DNA of 64,000 nucleotides from Variovorax sp. Sphag1AA (GTDB lineage Bacteria; Pseudomonadota; Gammaproteobacteria; Burkholderiales; Burkholderiaceae_C). Position 1 is the stretch's first letter; each line of letters starts with the position of its first letter. The notes under the pieces are model-generated. The model searched no databases, was not told where the DNA came from, and saw only the letters and a list, made by a program, of their open reading frames with translations. A program made the position numbers and the translations under genes. The stretch lies in assembly GCF_014192575.1 (NCBI RefSeq), contig NZ_JACHYC010000001.1, forward strand, positions 930,001 to 994,000. The letters run 5' to 3'. Shown one piece after another: positions 17,605 through 28,954 of the stretch.

Positions 17605-17949
17605 TTCAAATCCTTTTTGCTGATGCTTGCCTCGCACCATTCCTCCGACCTTCCGGAGTATGCCGCCTGGCGGATAGGTGCCCCATTAGAGAGATTCCCG
17701 ACACGGACGGGCTCGACTAATTTCGGTGCATGCATCAGATCGCCACGCTGGCAACCAGATTTCGGATCGCGTTTTCGTCGCCGTTCGTGCATCGGTCGCG
17801 AGCAGCGGACTGCGGGCACGTTCCCTATCCGTTGATCGTCCTGCGCGGCGTCTCACAAAGAGAAACCATCCGTTCGCGCGCCGCCAAGGTGATTGCGGTA
17901 ACCGCGATCGATTTCGGGATCGGTATTCGCTAGGACCCGATCTCTCAAA
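17605..17949. other. Intergenic region, no gene recognised
   Basis: About 345 bases with several short open frames, none with coding-like composition or a good start. The upstream promoter of the FHA gene is probably near 17640-17700. No RNA gene or repeat was recognised. Confidence 0.4.
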
Positions 17950-18276
17950 TCACAGCGCCGAGTGGTCGGTAGTGCTGAACATGCAGGAATCGGGGCCTTC
18001 AGGCAAGGTCATCGGATCTCCCGCCGACCCACTGCTCTCCCCAAAACCAACCGGATTGACCGGCTTCCCGAACGGTGCAAGCCCCTGAAGAACACGAAGG
18101 GCCGAAGCGCCCTGGATCAGGGCCTCCGAATAGTCAGGCAACCCTTGAGTCGAGGAATCGATGGGGCGATAGCCCAGGCATTCCTCGGATTCGGCCTGCA
18201 CCGGCTCCATCAGGACCCAATGAAATTCATTGGGTTCCAGCTCGAGGACGGTGAGCGCAATATCGCGAAGTGCCAT
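17950..18276 (-). CDS. Hypothetical protein
   Basis: A 108-residue open frame I do not recognise. It looks coding: even amino-acid use, acidic, with ALTVLELEPNEFHWVLMEP at the N-terminus and a Gly/Ser/Pro-rich tail. There is no signal peptide and no membrane helix. Its ATG is not preceded by a clear Shine-Dalgarno sequence. It reads away from htrA's terminator region, in the same direction as the FHA gene. Confidence 0.5.
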   Translation of the reverse strand: MALRDIALTVLELEPNEFHWVLMEPVQAESEECLGYRPIDSSTQGLPDYSEALIQGASALRVLQGLAPFGKPVNPVGFGESSGSAGDPMTLPEGPDSCMFSTTDHSAL

Positions 18277-18354
18277 AGGGAAATCTCTTATTCAGTTGTT
18301 TCAAGAATTGTTACAGCTGCAAGAAAGTTCGACCAAGGCACTTTTGCACATTGA

Positions 18355-18411
18355 GGCAAAAGCAGGTCCGCGAACCGGAACAAAGTCTCAAAGGACTCCG
18401 GCTCGCGGACC
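18355..18411 (-). terminator. Terminator of htrA
   Basis: Long inverted repeat just past the htrA stop. GGTCCGCGAACCGGA (18365-18379) pairs with TCCGGCTCGCGGACC (18397-18411) with one mismatch. On the minus strand it is followed by a short T-rich run (TGCTTTTGC). Confidence 0.8.
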
Positions 18412-18418
18412 GCGGCGA

Positions 18419-19906
18419 TCAACCCAGGCGGACCGGCACGAAGATCTTGTCGCCGTCGCGCTGGATGAGCAAAGCCACCGACTTGTCGGACTTCGCCACC
18501 ACTTCGCGCACTTGCTCGATGTTCTTCGCCGGGGTGCCGTTGATTGCAAGCAGCACGTCGCCGGTCTGGACACCTGCTATCGCAGCGGGACCGCCCACAT
18601 TCACGATCAGCAGGCCACCGTCGACCGACGCTTCGCGCGCCTCTTCAGGCTGGAGCGGACGCAGTGCAAGACCCAGCTTGCCCTGGGACGCACCGTCTTC
18701 GTTCTTGGCGACGGTAGCGGTCTTCTCGGCGGCGTCGCCCAGTTTCGCGGTGAGTTCCTCACGCGAGCCTTGGCGCCACACTTCGAGCGTGACCTTGCTG
18801 CCCGGCTTCTTCTGGCCGATCAGGGCCGGAAGATCGCCCGAAGCCACGATCGGATCGCCGTCGACCTTTCGGATCACGTCGCCCGAGCGCAGACCGGCCT
18901 GGTCCGCGGGACTGCCCTTTTCCACGTTCGACACGAGCGCACCTTCAGGCTTGTCGAGCTTGAACGAGTCGGCGAAGGTCTGATTGACCTCTTGCACCGC
19001 GACGCCGAGGCGTGCGTGGCTCGCCTTGCCAGTGGCGACGATCTGGTCCTTGATCTGGATCGCGACATCGATCGGAATCGCGAACGAGACGCCCTGATAA
19101 CCGCCGCTACGGCTGTAGATCTGCGAATTGATGCCGACCACTTCGCCGCGCGTGTTGATCAGCGGACCGCCGGAGTTGCCGGGGTTCACTGCCACGTCGG
19201 TCTGGATGAACGGAACGTAGCTGTCGTCCGGGAGCGTGCGGCCCTTGGCGCTGACCACGCCAGCGGTCACGGTGTTTTCGAAGCCAAAGGGCGAGCCGAT
19301 CGCAAGCACCCATTCGCCCACCTTCAGATCCTTGGTCTTGCCCATCGACAGCGTCGGCAGGTTCTTCGCTTCGATCTTGATGACTGCAACGTCCGTCTTC
19401 GGATCGGAGCCCAGAACCTTGGCGCGGTATTCACGGCGGTCTGTCAGCTTGACCGTCACTTCCGTCGCGTCCTTCACGACGTGCGCATTGGTCAGGATGA
19501 TGCCGTCCGGGCTGACGATGAAACCGGAGCCCTGGCCGCGTACCGGCACTTCGCGTTGCTGCTGTTGCTTGCCCCGAGGCGCGCCCTGCCCCTGGAAGCG
19601 ACGGAAGAAGTCGTACATCGGATCATCCGGGTCCATACCCGGGATGCCTTGCGGGCCTTCGGCTGCGGCGGTCTTGGTCGTTCCGACGACGCTGATGTTG
19701 ACCACCGCAGGGCCGGTCTGCGCCGTAACGGTGGAGAAATCAGGCATGGAAACCAGCGGTGCGGACACCGCGGTCGCGGCTGCAGCCGGCTGGGCGGACG
19801 CGACAGCGTTCGCGCTGGTGTACGCACCCGTGGCAGCTGCACCGATCACGCCGGCGGCCGCCAGCGAAAGGACGAGCGCGCGGGGCGAAGTCAGACTTTT
19901 CTTCAT
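18419..19906 (-). CDS. Periplasmic serine protease/chaperone of the DegP/HtrA (MucD) family
   Basis: Degrades or refolds misfolded envelope proteins. The protein has 495 residues: signal sequence or N-terminal anchor (hydrophobic about 9-35), trypsin-like domain with catalytic His142 (TNAHVV), Asp172 (TDVAVIKI) and Ser245 (GNSGGPLI), then two PDZ domains (about 295-385 and 405-490, with RLGVAVQEV and LGLALRPL starts). It has the usual length for DegP/MucD. ATG at 19906 follows AAAGGATC. It lies downstream of a histidine kinase gene after a 102-base gap that contains a direct-repeat operator-like element, so it may be a target of that two-component system. Confidence 0.94.
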   Translation of the reverse strand: MKKSLTSPRALVLSLAAAGVIGAAATGAYTSANAVASAQPAAAATAVSAPLVSMPDFSTVTAQTGPAVVNISVVGTTKTAAAEGPQGIPGMDPDDPMYDFFRRFQGQGAPRGKQQQQREVPVRGQGSGFIVSPDGIILTNAHVVKDATEVTVKLTDRREYRAKVLGSDPKTDVAVIKIEAKNLPTLSMGKTKDLKVGEWVLAIGSPFGFENTVTAGVVSAKGRTLPDDSYVPFIQTDVAVNPGNSGGPLINTRGEVVGINSQIYSRSGGYQGVSFAIPIDVAIQIKDQIVATGKASHARLGVAVQEVNQTFADSFKLDKPEGALVSNVEKGSPADQAGLRSGDVIRKVDGDPIVASGDLPALIGQKKPGSKVTLEVWRQGSREELTAKLGDAAEKTATVAKNEDGASQGKLGLALRPLQPEEAREASVDGGLLIVNVGGPAAIAGVQTGDVLLAINGTPAKNIEQVREVVAKSDKSVALLIQRDGDKIFVPVRLG

Positions 19907-19959
19907 TTGAGATCCTTTCGAGGGTTTGGAAATCGACGAAAGGAATGTCGTGGCCGCCG

Positions 19960-19976
19960 CTTAAGCCCGACTTAAA
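19960..19976 (-). promoter_or_regulatory. PmrA/QseB-like operator upstream of htrA
   Basis: Minus-strand reading TTTAAGTCGGGCTTAAG: two TTAAG half-sites separated by five bases (11-base period), as in OmpR-family PmrA/BasR and QseB boxes. It lies 54-70 bases upstream of the htrA ATG, just downstream of the kinase gene. Confidence 0.5.
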
Positions 19977-20008
19977 CGCGCGCTCTCGCGATATACCGCA
20001 ACAACGCT

Positions 20009-21331
20009 TCAGACAGATGGTGGGAAGCGCACCACCGCACGCAGCCCGCCAAGCGACTCCGAGCGCTCCAGTCTCACCGTCGCACCATGCAGGTCGGTAA
20101 TCGATTTCACGATGGCCAGCCCGAGTCCACTTCCAGGCGCCTGCGGTTCGCCGGATCGATAGAAGCGATCCAGCACCCGCTCGCGCTCAACCGCCGCGAT
20201 GCCAGGACCGTTGTCGTCCACGCTCAGTTCCACGGCGTCGGGGAGCGCAGCGATGTTCACATCCACTCGCCCACCCTCCGGCGTGTACTTGATCGCGTTG
20301 TCGAGCAGATTGCGAAGCAGCATCCGAAGCGCTTCTGTCTGGCCTGCCACCTTGGCCGGATCGGCACGCACGATGCCGACGTCGATCCGCCGGGCCTGTG
20401 CTGCCGCAATCGCGTCGGAGATGGCGAGGCGCGCGACCTCGGCCAAGTCGACAACCTCGCGTTCAGCGCCCGACGCGGCGCTCGCTTCATGGCGCGCGAG
20501 GGCAAGCATCTGTTCGACGAGCCGGGTCGCGCGATCGATGCCCGCAGCGAGCCGAGCCACGGCAAGCTCGCGCGTGGGCTCGTCCGGCGCCCTCTGCAAT
20601 CCCTGCACCTGGAGCTTCAGTGCAGCGAGCGGCGAGCGCAGCTCATGGGCAGCATCGGCAACGAAATGCTTCTGCGCCTCGAAGGCCTTCTGTACGCGGG
20701 CAAACAGGAGGTTGAGTTCGTGGACCAGCGGCCGGACTTCCTCAGGGAGATCGCCTTCGCTCAACGGCGAGAGGTCGTCCGCCTGCCGCTCCGCGACCTG
20801 CCGCCGAACCCGCGCCACGGGTGCGAGCGAAAAGCTGACCACCCACCAGACCACCAGCATGAGCAGTGGCGCGGCCAGCGCAATCGGCCCGACAGTGCGC
20901 AACGCGAGCGACCCGGCCATCCGGCGACGCGCGGCCATGTCCTGCGCCACCTGGATCACCAGCGGTCCCGCCTGCATCGAAAACACCCGGTAGGTCGTGG
21001 TGCGCGCTTGGACATTCGAGAAGCCCAGCACGGCGCGCTGCGGCAGCGCGGCATGCGATGCGGACTGGAAGATGAGAAGTCCGTCAGCCGTCCAGACCTG
21101 AACGATGAACTCGAAGTTCTCCTCCCCCGCTCCAAGGTTGCCGAGGCCGCCCACCGTTGCGCTTGGCGGCAACCCTGCGCGCAGCGAGAGTGCCATCTGC
21201 TGCATGTGATGGTCGAAGATGTCGTCGGCTTCCTGCAGCACAGTTCGGTAAGCCACGAATGCCTGGATGCCGGCTGCCACCAGGATCGCGGCCAGGAGGA
21301 ACCACAGCAGGCGCGCACGCAGGGATTTCAT
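20009..21331 (-). CDS. Sensor histidine kinase, QseC/PmrB-like
   Basis: Inner-membrane sensor of 440 residues. TM1 is about 8-28, a periplasmic sensor about 29-150 and TM2 about 150-170, followed by HAMP. The dimerisation box DAAHELRSPLAALK has the phosphorylated His229. The ATPase domain has the N box (LLRNLLDNAIKYTPEGG), G1 VDDNGPGI and G2 GSGLGLAIVKSI. It starts seven bases after the response-regulator stop. A ribosome site (AAGGAATGA) lies in the end of that gene. The signal is unknown; the QseC/PmrB type responds to envelope conditions or metals in other species. Confidence 0.93.
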   Translation of the reverse strand: MKSLRARLLWFLLAAILVAAGIQAFVAYRTVLQEADDIFDHHMQQMALSLRAGLPPSATVGGLGNLGAGEENFEFIVQVWTADGLLIFQSASHAALPQRAVLGFSNVQARTTTYRVFSMQAGPLVIQVAQDMAARRRMAGSLALRTVGPIALAAPLLMLVVWWVVSFSLAPVARVRRQVAERQADDLSPLSEGDLPEEVRPLVHELNLLFARVQKAFEAQKHFVADAAHELRSPLAALKLQVQGLQRAPDEPTRELAVARLAAGIDRATRLVEQMLALARHEASAASGAEREVVDLAEVARLAISDAIAAAQARRIDVGIVRADPAKVAGQTEALRMLLRNLLDNAIKYTPEGGRVDVNIAALPDAVELSVDDNGPGIAAVERERVLDRFYRSGEPQAPGSGLGLAIVKSITDLHGATVRLERSESLGGLRAVVRFPPSV

Positions 21332-21338
21332 CGGCTGG

Positions 21339-21998
21339 TCATTCCTTCGGGACCATGTAGCCGACGCCGCGCACGTTGCGAATCAGGTCCGCGCCGAGCT
21401 TCTTGCGCAGCCCGTGGACGTAGACCTCCACGGCATTGCTGCTGATTTCGTCTTTCCAGCTGTAGAGCTTTTCCTCGAGCTGCGCGCGAGACAGCACCAT
21501 TCCCGGCCGAGCGATCAGCGGCTCCAGCACGGCCCATTCGCGCGCGGACAGCGACACTGGCTGCCCACGCACCGAGACTTCGCGCGTGGTCGGATTGACC
21601 GTGACGCCCATGTGCTCGTAGACCGGTTCGGCCCGACCGGATGCACGACGCAGCAAGGCACGGATGCGGGCGAGGAGTTCGTCGAGGTCGTAGGGCTTGA
21701 GCACGTAGTCGTCCGCGCCTGCATCGAGCCCTTCGATGCGCTGCTGGACGGAATCACGGGCGGTGGCGATCAGCACGGGCATTCGCTGCTTGCGGGCCCG
21801 CAGCGCGCGCAATACGTCAAGCCCGTCTCGGCGCGGCACGCCCAGGTCGAGCAATACAAGGTCGTACTGCTGGGAGCGCAGCGCGCTGTCGGCCATCTCG
21901 CCGTCCTTGACCCAGTCGACGGCGTACTGCTCGGCCCGCAGGAGGTCGAGCACCGTCTCGCCAATCATCACATCGTCTTCAAGCAGCAGGAGTCGCAT
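21339..21998 (-). CDS. OmpR-family response regulator, QseB/PmrA-like
   Basis: A 219-residue regulator: receiver domain with acidic pocket EDD (7-9), phospho-acceptor Asp51 (VLLDLGVPRRDG), the Thr in IATARDS and Lys in LKPYDLDEL, then a winged-helix DNA-binding domain from about 125 (VNPTTREVSVRGQPVSLSAREW with the typical SNAVEVYVHGLRKKL recognition region). It is co-directional with the kinase downstream and starts 25 bases after the pobR-like gene, with AAGGA upstream. Its probable binding element occurs before htrA. Confidence 0.93.
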   Translation of the reverse strand: MRLLLLEDDVMIGETVLDLLRAEQYAVDWVKDGEMADSALRSQQYDLVLLDLGVPRRDGLDVLRALRARKQRMPVLIATARDSVQQRIEGLDAGADDYVLKPYDLDELLARIRALLRRASGRAEPVYEHMGVTVNPTTREVSVRGQPVSLSAREWAVLEPLIARPGMVLSRAQLEEKLYSWKDEISSNAVEVYVHGLRKKLGADLIRNVRGVGYMVPKE

Positions 21999-22023
21999 GG
22001 CTCATCGGTCCTTCCGGCCGCAA

Positions 22024-24101
<2,078 letters not shown>

Positions 24102-24122
24102 GGAGGAAGCGGGCCGGCGCCT

Positions 24123-26453
24123 TCAGGCGGCCGAGGTCATCAGCTGCCAGAGCCGGTCCGGCGTGAGCGGCATGTCCAGACGCGGCGCAAGCTTCGGCAT
24201 CCCATTGCGCGCCAGTGCGTCGGCCACGGCGTTCACGATCGCCGGCGTGGCGCCGATGGTGCCCAGCTCGCCCACGCCTTTCACCCCGAGCGGGTTGTTC
24301 TTGCAGGGCGTCGATTCATCCATTTCCATGTGGAACATGGTGGCGATGATGTCCGCACGCGGCGCGGCGTAGTCCATCAGGCTGCCGGTCAGGGGCTGAC
24401 CGGTCTGCGGGTCGTAGACGACCTGCTCGCAGAGCGCCTGCCCGATACCCTGCACCGCGCCGCCCTCGAGCTGACCACGCACGATCAACGGGTTGACCAC
24501 GCGGCCAACGTCGTTGACGGATGCATAGGTCATCACACCCACGTCGCCTGTTGCCGGATCGACCTCCACCTCCGTGATGTGACAGCCGTTCGGCCATGTG
24601 GGACCGGACACCGTGCTGGTCGAATCCACGAAGATTTCCTGGTCGGGCTGGCGGCTTGCCAGTGTGAAGAGATCGAGCTGAAGATCGGTGCCCGCGACCT
24701 TGAAAAGACCTGCGGCGTACTGGACATCCGCCGGCGAAACCTCGAACTCGCTCGCCGCAAGCTCCTTGGCCTTTTCGATGGTCCGCTCGGCGCCGATCCG
24801 CACCGCCGAACCACCGGTGAAGAGCGATCGCGAGCCTGCGCTTCCGAAGCCGTCGCCCCGATCGGTGTCCCCTAGGACGATGCGGACCTTTTCGATCGGA
24901 ACACCGAACGCATCGACCACCAGTTGTGCGAGCGTCGTCGCGATGCCCTGCCCCATGGCATTCACCGCCGAGTACACCTCGATGACGCCATCGGCCTGGA
25001 CAGCCACTGTCACCCGCTCCTCGAAAACATTGCCACCCGTCCATTCGAGAAACGTCGCAATGCCGAGGCCACGCATCCGGCCCGCACGCTTTGACTCGGC
25101 GGCGCGCGACTCGAAGCCACCCCAGTCGGCGAGCTTGAGCGCCTGATTCATGACCGACTCGAACTGGCCGGTGTCATACGTCTGATGCATCGGATTCGTG
25201 TACGGCATCTGCTCGGGGCGGATGAAATTCCGTCGGCGCAGCTCGACGCGGTCGATGCCGGTCTGGCGCGCCGCCTCGTCCATCAGCCGCTCCATGTTGT
25301 AGATCGCCTCGGGACGTCCGGCACCGCGGTAGGCGCCGGTGGGTGCCGTGTTGGTCAGCACCGCCTTGAAATGGAAATCGATGGTCTGGATGTCGTAGAC
25401 GCTGGTCTGGACCCATGGCCCGATGAGAAGCTGGATCGCCACCCCGGTCCCCGTCGCGTACGCACCGACATTCGCATGCGTTTTGATGCGCAGACCGAGG
25501 ATCTTTCCGTCGGCGTCGAGCGCCAGTTCGGCGTGCGCCTCGATATCACGGCCATGCGACGTGGAGAGGAATTCCTCGCTCCGATCAGCAATCCATTTGA
25601 CCGCCCGCTTCAGGGTGTGCGCCGCGAAAGCCACTGCGATGTCTTCCGGGTAGGCGCCGGTCTTCATGCCGAAGCCACCGCCGACATCGCCAACGACCAC
25701 CCGAACCTTTTCCTTCGGCAAACCGATTGCTGCGCACACGGAGTCGCGGACGCCTGAAGGCATCTGGGTGCTCATCCGGATGGTGACGCGGTCCGAGGCG
25801 GCATCGAAGTTCGCAAGCACCGAACGCGGCTCGATGGTGAGAGCGACGACGCGCTGGTTGACCACATCGAGCGCGACCACATGGCTCGCCTTCGCAAAGG
25901 CCTGGGCGGTGGCCTCCGCACTACCGTGCCTCATTTCGGCAGCGATGTTGCCCGTCGCGGCTTCGAAGACGAGCGGTGCACCGTCTGCCGTGGCACCGGC
26001 GATGTCGACGACCATCGGCAGCTCCGCGTAGTCGACCATCACTGCCTCGGCGGCGTCACGTGCCTGCTGCGCCGACTCGGCGACCACGATCGCCACCGGC
26101 TCGCCAACGAAACGCACCGTGTCGAGAGCCAGCGTATGGCGCTCGGGCGTCGCGCAATCCGAGCCGTCGGCGCGCTTGAACGCAGCTGCACCGGGCATCG
26201 GCTTGACGCCTGCGGCTACCAGGTCCGCGCCGGTGAAGACACCGAGCACGCCAGGCATCGCTGCCGCGGAATCGCGGTCGATCGAGACCAGCTTTGCGTG
26301 GGGATAAGGCGACCGAACGAAGGTGAGCCAGGCCTGGCCCGGCACCGAGACATCGTCGGTATAGCGGCCGGCGCCGGCCAGCAGGGCTTCGTCCTCGAGT
26401 CGCTTGACTGCCTGACCGCTTCCGAAGCGCGTGGGGTTCGATTCAGTTGTCAC
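24123..26453 (-). CDS. Xanthine dehydrogenase/aldehyde oxidase-family molybdenum-binding large subunit
   Basis: A 776-residue molybdenum hydroxylase large subunit (CoxL/XdhB-like). N-terminal domain GQAVKRLEDEALLAGAGRYTDDV style, molybdopterin-binding segments VGGGFGMKTGAYPED and TGAYRGAGRPEAIYNMERLMD, AMGQGIATTLAQLVVDAFGV, and the active-site glutamate segment KGVGELGTIGATPA. It starts at GTG 26453 with AAAGGA six bases upstream. The [2Fe-2S] small subunit and the FAD subunit normally encoded beside it are absent on both sides, so it is an orphan here. Substrate is unknown; the length and start resemble the carbon-monoxide/aldehyde group rather than true xanthine dehydrogenase. Confidence 0.9.
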   Translation of the reverse strand: MTTESNPTRFGSGQAVKRLEDEALLAGAGRYTDDVSVPGQAWLTFVRSPYPHAKLVSIDRDSAAAMPGVLGVFTGADLVAAGVKPMPGAAAFKRADGSDCATPERHTLALDTVRFVGEPVAIVVAESAQQARDAAEAVMVDYAELPMVVDIAGATADGAPLVFEAATGNIAAEMRHGSAEATAQAFAKASHVVALDVVNQRVVALTIEPRSVLANFDAASDRVTIRMSTQMPSGVRDSVCAAIGLPKEKVRVVVGDVGGGFGMKTGAYPEDIAVAFAAHTLKRAVKWIADRSEEFLSTSHGRDIEAHAELALDADGKILGLRIKTHANVGAYATGTGVAIQLLIGPWVQTSVYDIQTIDFHFKAVLTNTAPTGAYRGAGRPEAIYNMERLMDEAARQTGIDRVELRRRNFIRPEQMPYTNPMHQTYDTGQFESVMNQALKLADWGGFESRAAESKRAGRMRGLGIATFLEWTGGNVFEERVTVAVQADGVIEVYSAVNAMGQGIATTLAQLVVDAFGVPIEKVRIVLGDTDRGDGFGSAGSRSLFTGGSAVRIGAERTIEKAKELAASEFEVSPADVQYAAGLFKVAGTDLQLDLFTLASRQPDQEIFVDSTSTVSGPTWPNGCHITEVEVDPATGDVGVMTYASVNDVGRVVNPLIVRGQLEGGAVQGIGQALCEQVVYDPQTGQPLTGSLMDYAAPRADIIATMFHMEMDESTPCKNNPLGVKGVGELGTIGATPAIVNAVADALARNGMPKLAPRLDMPLTPDRLWQLMTSAA

Positions 26454-26570
26454 CGTCGTCCTTTGTATTGGGTCGTAGGAATTTGTCGGGGGCCACGAAC
26501 GACTATAGGGTCTTCGGGTACTTTCGGCTCAACGCCCCCCGCCCGCTTCAAAGCGTGCAAATATTCCATC

Positions 26571-27323
26571 ATGCAACTTCCGTGGCTTGAGCCCAATGAC
26601 CCGCTTCCCGATGCCGCCATGGCGTGGGGGGAAGCCGATCCCGTCCCGGGCCTCCTGGCAGCCGGCGGAGCGCTCGACGTCGCCAACCTGCTGCAGGCCT
26701 ACGCCAACGGAATCTTTCCCTGGTTCAGCGAAGGCCAGCCGATCCTCTGGTGGAGTCCAGACCCGCGCATGGTGCTCGAAGTCGGGCGATTTCGCTTGCA
26801 TCGCTCGCTGCGCAAGACGCTCGCCCGTTTTGTCGCCGACGAGCGCTGCGAAATCCGGATAGACCATGAATTCGAAACGGTGATTTCGCACTGCTCGCAA
26901 TCGCCTCGCCCGGGCCAGAACGGCACCTGGATCCTGCCCGACATGGTGCGCGCCTACACCGCACTTCATCGCGCTGGCCATGCCCACAGCGTCGAAACCT
27001 GGGTCGACGGTGAACTCGTCGGCGGCCTCTATTGCGTCGCCATCGGGCGCGCAGTCTTCGGCGAATCGATGTTTGCGCGGCAGACGGATGCCTCCAAGAT
27101 TGCGCTGTCGGCACTGGTCTGCTTCTGCTTGCGACACGGAATTTCGATGATCGATTGCCAACAGAACACTGCCCATCTCGCCAGTCTCGGTGCCCGCGAA
27201 ATGCCGCGAGCCGACTTCGTGTCGCACGTGACCCACGCCCGCTCAATGGCCGCCCCTGCCTGGCGCTTCGAGCCCGTATACTGGGATCAACTCCTGTCCG
27301 CGCGAACTTTCTTGAAGACGTGA
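26571..27323 (+). CDS. aat: Leucyl/phenylalanyl-tRNA--protein transferase
   Basis: Adds Leu or Phe to proteins with N-terminal Arg or Lys, marking them for ClpS/ClpAP. The protein has 250 residues: [21 protein letters not shown], then [50 protein letters not shown], and [18 protein letters not shown] at 26571 is the family start; there is little Shine-Dalgarno signal. It is followed by bpt with a four-base stop/start overlap (GTGA). Confidence 0.96.
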   Translation: MQLPWLEPNDPLPDAAMAWGEADPVPGLLAAGGALDVANLLQAYANGIFPWFSEGQPILWWSPDPRMVLEVGRFRLHRSLRKTLARFVADERCEIRIDHEFETVISHCSQSPRPGQNGTWILPDMVRAYTALHRAGHAHSVETWVDGELVGGLYCVAIGRAVFGESMFARQTDASKIALSALVCFCLRHGISMIDCQQNTAHLASLGAREMPRADFVSHVTHARSMAAPAWRFEPVYWDQLLSARTFLKT

Positions 27324-28072
27324 CGCACCTCAAGGACCTCCCGCTCCACACGCTGCAGTTCTACGCGACGGCACCTTACCCGTGCAGCTATCTGCCTGAC
27401 CGGCAGGCGCGATCCCAGGTCGCCACGCCGAGCCACCTCATCCACAACGACGCCTACTCGGACTTGGTGCTGAGCGGGTTCCGCCGCAGCGGCATGTTCA
27501 CTTACCGGCCGTATTGCGATGGCTGCAATGCATGCGTTCCGCTCCGGGTGCTGGTCAACGGATTCGCCCCCAGCCGGAGTCAGCGCCGCGCACTAACGCG
27601 GCATTCGGATCTCCAGGCGCGGGTGCTCAAGCTCTGCTTCGTGCCCGAGCACTACCAGCTCTACCTGCGCTACCAGAACGGCCGGCATTCGGGTGGTGGC
27701 ATGGACCACGACAGCATCGACCAATACACACAGTTCCTGCTGCAAAGCCGCGTCAACTCACGGTTGGTGGAGTTTCGCGAAACACGGCCCGATGGCAGCG
27801 CCGGCGCACTCAAGATGGTTTCGATCCTCGACGTCCTCAATGACGGACTGTCCGCGGTCTACACCTTCTATGAGCCGGAGACCGGAGCGAGCTATGGCAA
27901 CTACAGCGTGCTCTGGCAGATCGAGCAGGCCCGCAAACTCGGGCTGCCTCACGTGTACCTGGGCTACTGGATCGAAGGCAGCGCCAAGATGAACTACAAG
28001 GCGCGCTACGTGCCGCATGAAGTGCTTCTCAATGGTCAATGGCAGTTACCAATCGACCATTTCACCAAGTAA
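27320..28072 (+). CDS. bpt: Aspartate/glutamate leucyltransferase (arginyltransferase-like)
   Basis: Adds Leu to proteins with N-terminal Asp or Glu, the second bacterial N-degron transferase. The protein has 250 residues in the ATE/Bpt fold: [20 protein letters not shown] at the N-terminus, the [13 protein letters not shown] cysteine motif, then [10 protein letters not shown] and the C-terminal acetyltransferase-like part [20 protein letters not shown]. The start is GTG at 27320 in the aat stop; the longer frame upstream is a shadow of aat. The two transferases form one translationally coupled unit. Confidence 0.94.
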   Translation: MTHLKDLPLHTLQFYATAPYPCSYLPDRQARSQVATPSHLIHNDAYSDLVLSGFRRSGMFTYRPYCDGCNACVPLRVLVNGFAPSRSQRRALTRHSDLQARVLKLCFVPEHYQLYLRYQNGRHSGGGMDHDSIDQYTQFLLQSRVNSRLVEFRETRPDGSAGALKMVSILDVLNDGLSAVYTFYEPETGASYGNYSVLWQIEQARKLGLPHVYLGYWIEGSAKMNYKARYVPHEVLLNGQWQLPIDHFTK

Positions 28073-28102
28073 AATCGCGACCGGCCTCGAACCGTGTTGC
28101 AA

Positions 28103-28897
28103 ATGAAAAAGCTCCAATCTGACGCTCCCGCTACGCCCGTGATCCAGGTCATCGAGCGCATGTTCGCGCTCATCGACGTGCTCGCGTCGCGTGAAGAAGC
28201 GATTTCGCTCAAGGAGATCAGCGAGAAGACGGGGCTGCACCCGTCCACCACTCACCGCATCCTGAACGATCTGGCAGTCGGCCGTTTCGTCGATCGTCCG
28301 GAAGCCGGAAGCTACCGACTCGGCATGCGGCTCCTTGAACTCGGCAATCTCGTGAAAGGCCGACTCAACGTCCGCGATGCGGCCATGGCTCCGATGCGCG
28401 AGCTTCACAAGCTCACGCAGCAGCCGGTAAACCTCAGCATGCGGCAAGGCGATGAGATCGTCTATATCGAGCGCGCCTACAGCGAGCGCTCCGGCATGCA
28501 GGTCGTCCGCGCGATCGGTGGACGTGCACCGTTGCATCTGACTTCGACCGGCAAACTCTTCCTCGCGGTGGACGAACCCCAGCGCGTACGCAGCTATGCG
28601 ACCCGGACCGGTCTCGCCGGCCACACGCGAAACAGCATCACGCAGCTGCCCATTCTTGAACGCGAGTTGTCAAAAGCGCGCCAGTACGGCATCGCACGAG
28701 ACAACGAGGAACTCGAACTCGGCGTTCGTTGCATGGCTGCGGGAATCTATGACGACCAGGGAAAGTTGGTCGCCGGACTCTCGATCTCGGCCCCTGCGGA
28801 CCGACTGGACGACGGCTGGCTGCCGAAGTTGCAGGCCACGGCAAACGAGATTTCCAGCGCGCTGGGCTACAAGGCGAGCCCGGCCAGTTCGGCCTGA
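28103..28897 (+). CDS. IclR-family transcriptional regulator
   Basis: A 264-residue regulator. Winged helix ISLKEISEKTGLHPSTTHRI then LNDLAVGRFVDR, and effector domain GGRAPLHLTSTGKLFLAVDE, NEELELGVRCMAAGIYDD. ATG at 28103 is preferred; in-frame GTG (28094) and TTG lie just before. The gap to bpt is 30 bases. No catabolic target adjoins it, so its ligand is not inferable. Confidence 0.9.
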   Translation: MKKLQSDAPATPVIQVIERMFALIDVLASREEAISLKEISEKTGLHPSTTHRILNDLAVGRFVDRPEAGSYRLGMRLLELGNLVKGRLNVRDAAMAPMRELHKLTQQPVNLSMRQGDEIVYIERAYSERSGMQVVRAIGGRAPLHLTSTGKLFLAVDEPQRVRSYATRTGLAGHTRNSITQLPILERELSKARQYGIARDNEELELGVRCMAAGIYDDQGKLVAGLSISAPADRLDDGWLPKLQATANEISSALGYKASPASSA

Positions 28898-28936
28898 AAG
28901 CAAAAGGGCCGCCATCCGGATGGATGAAGCGGCCCA
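28898..28936 (-). terminator. Hairpin terminator between the IclR gene and pbpG
   Basis: GGGCCGC (28906-28912) pairs with GCGGCCC (28929-28935), with an inner stem of ATCC/GGAT. On the minus strand it is followed by CTTTTGC, so it serves mainly the convergent pbpG; it may also act on the plus strand. Confidence 0.72.
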
Positions 28937-28954
28937 GTCTGGGGTCGAGTGGGA

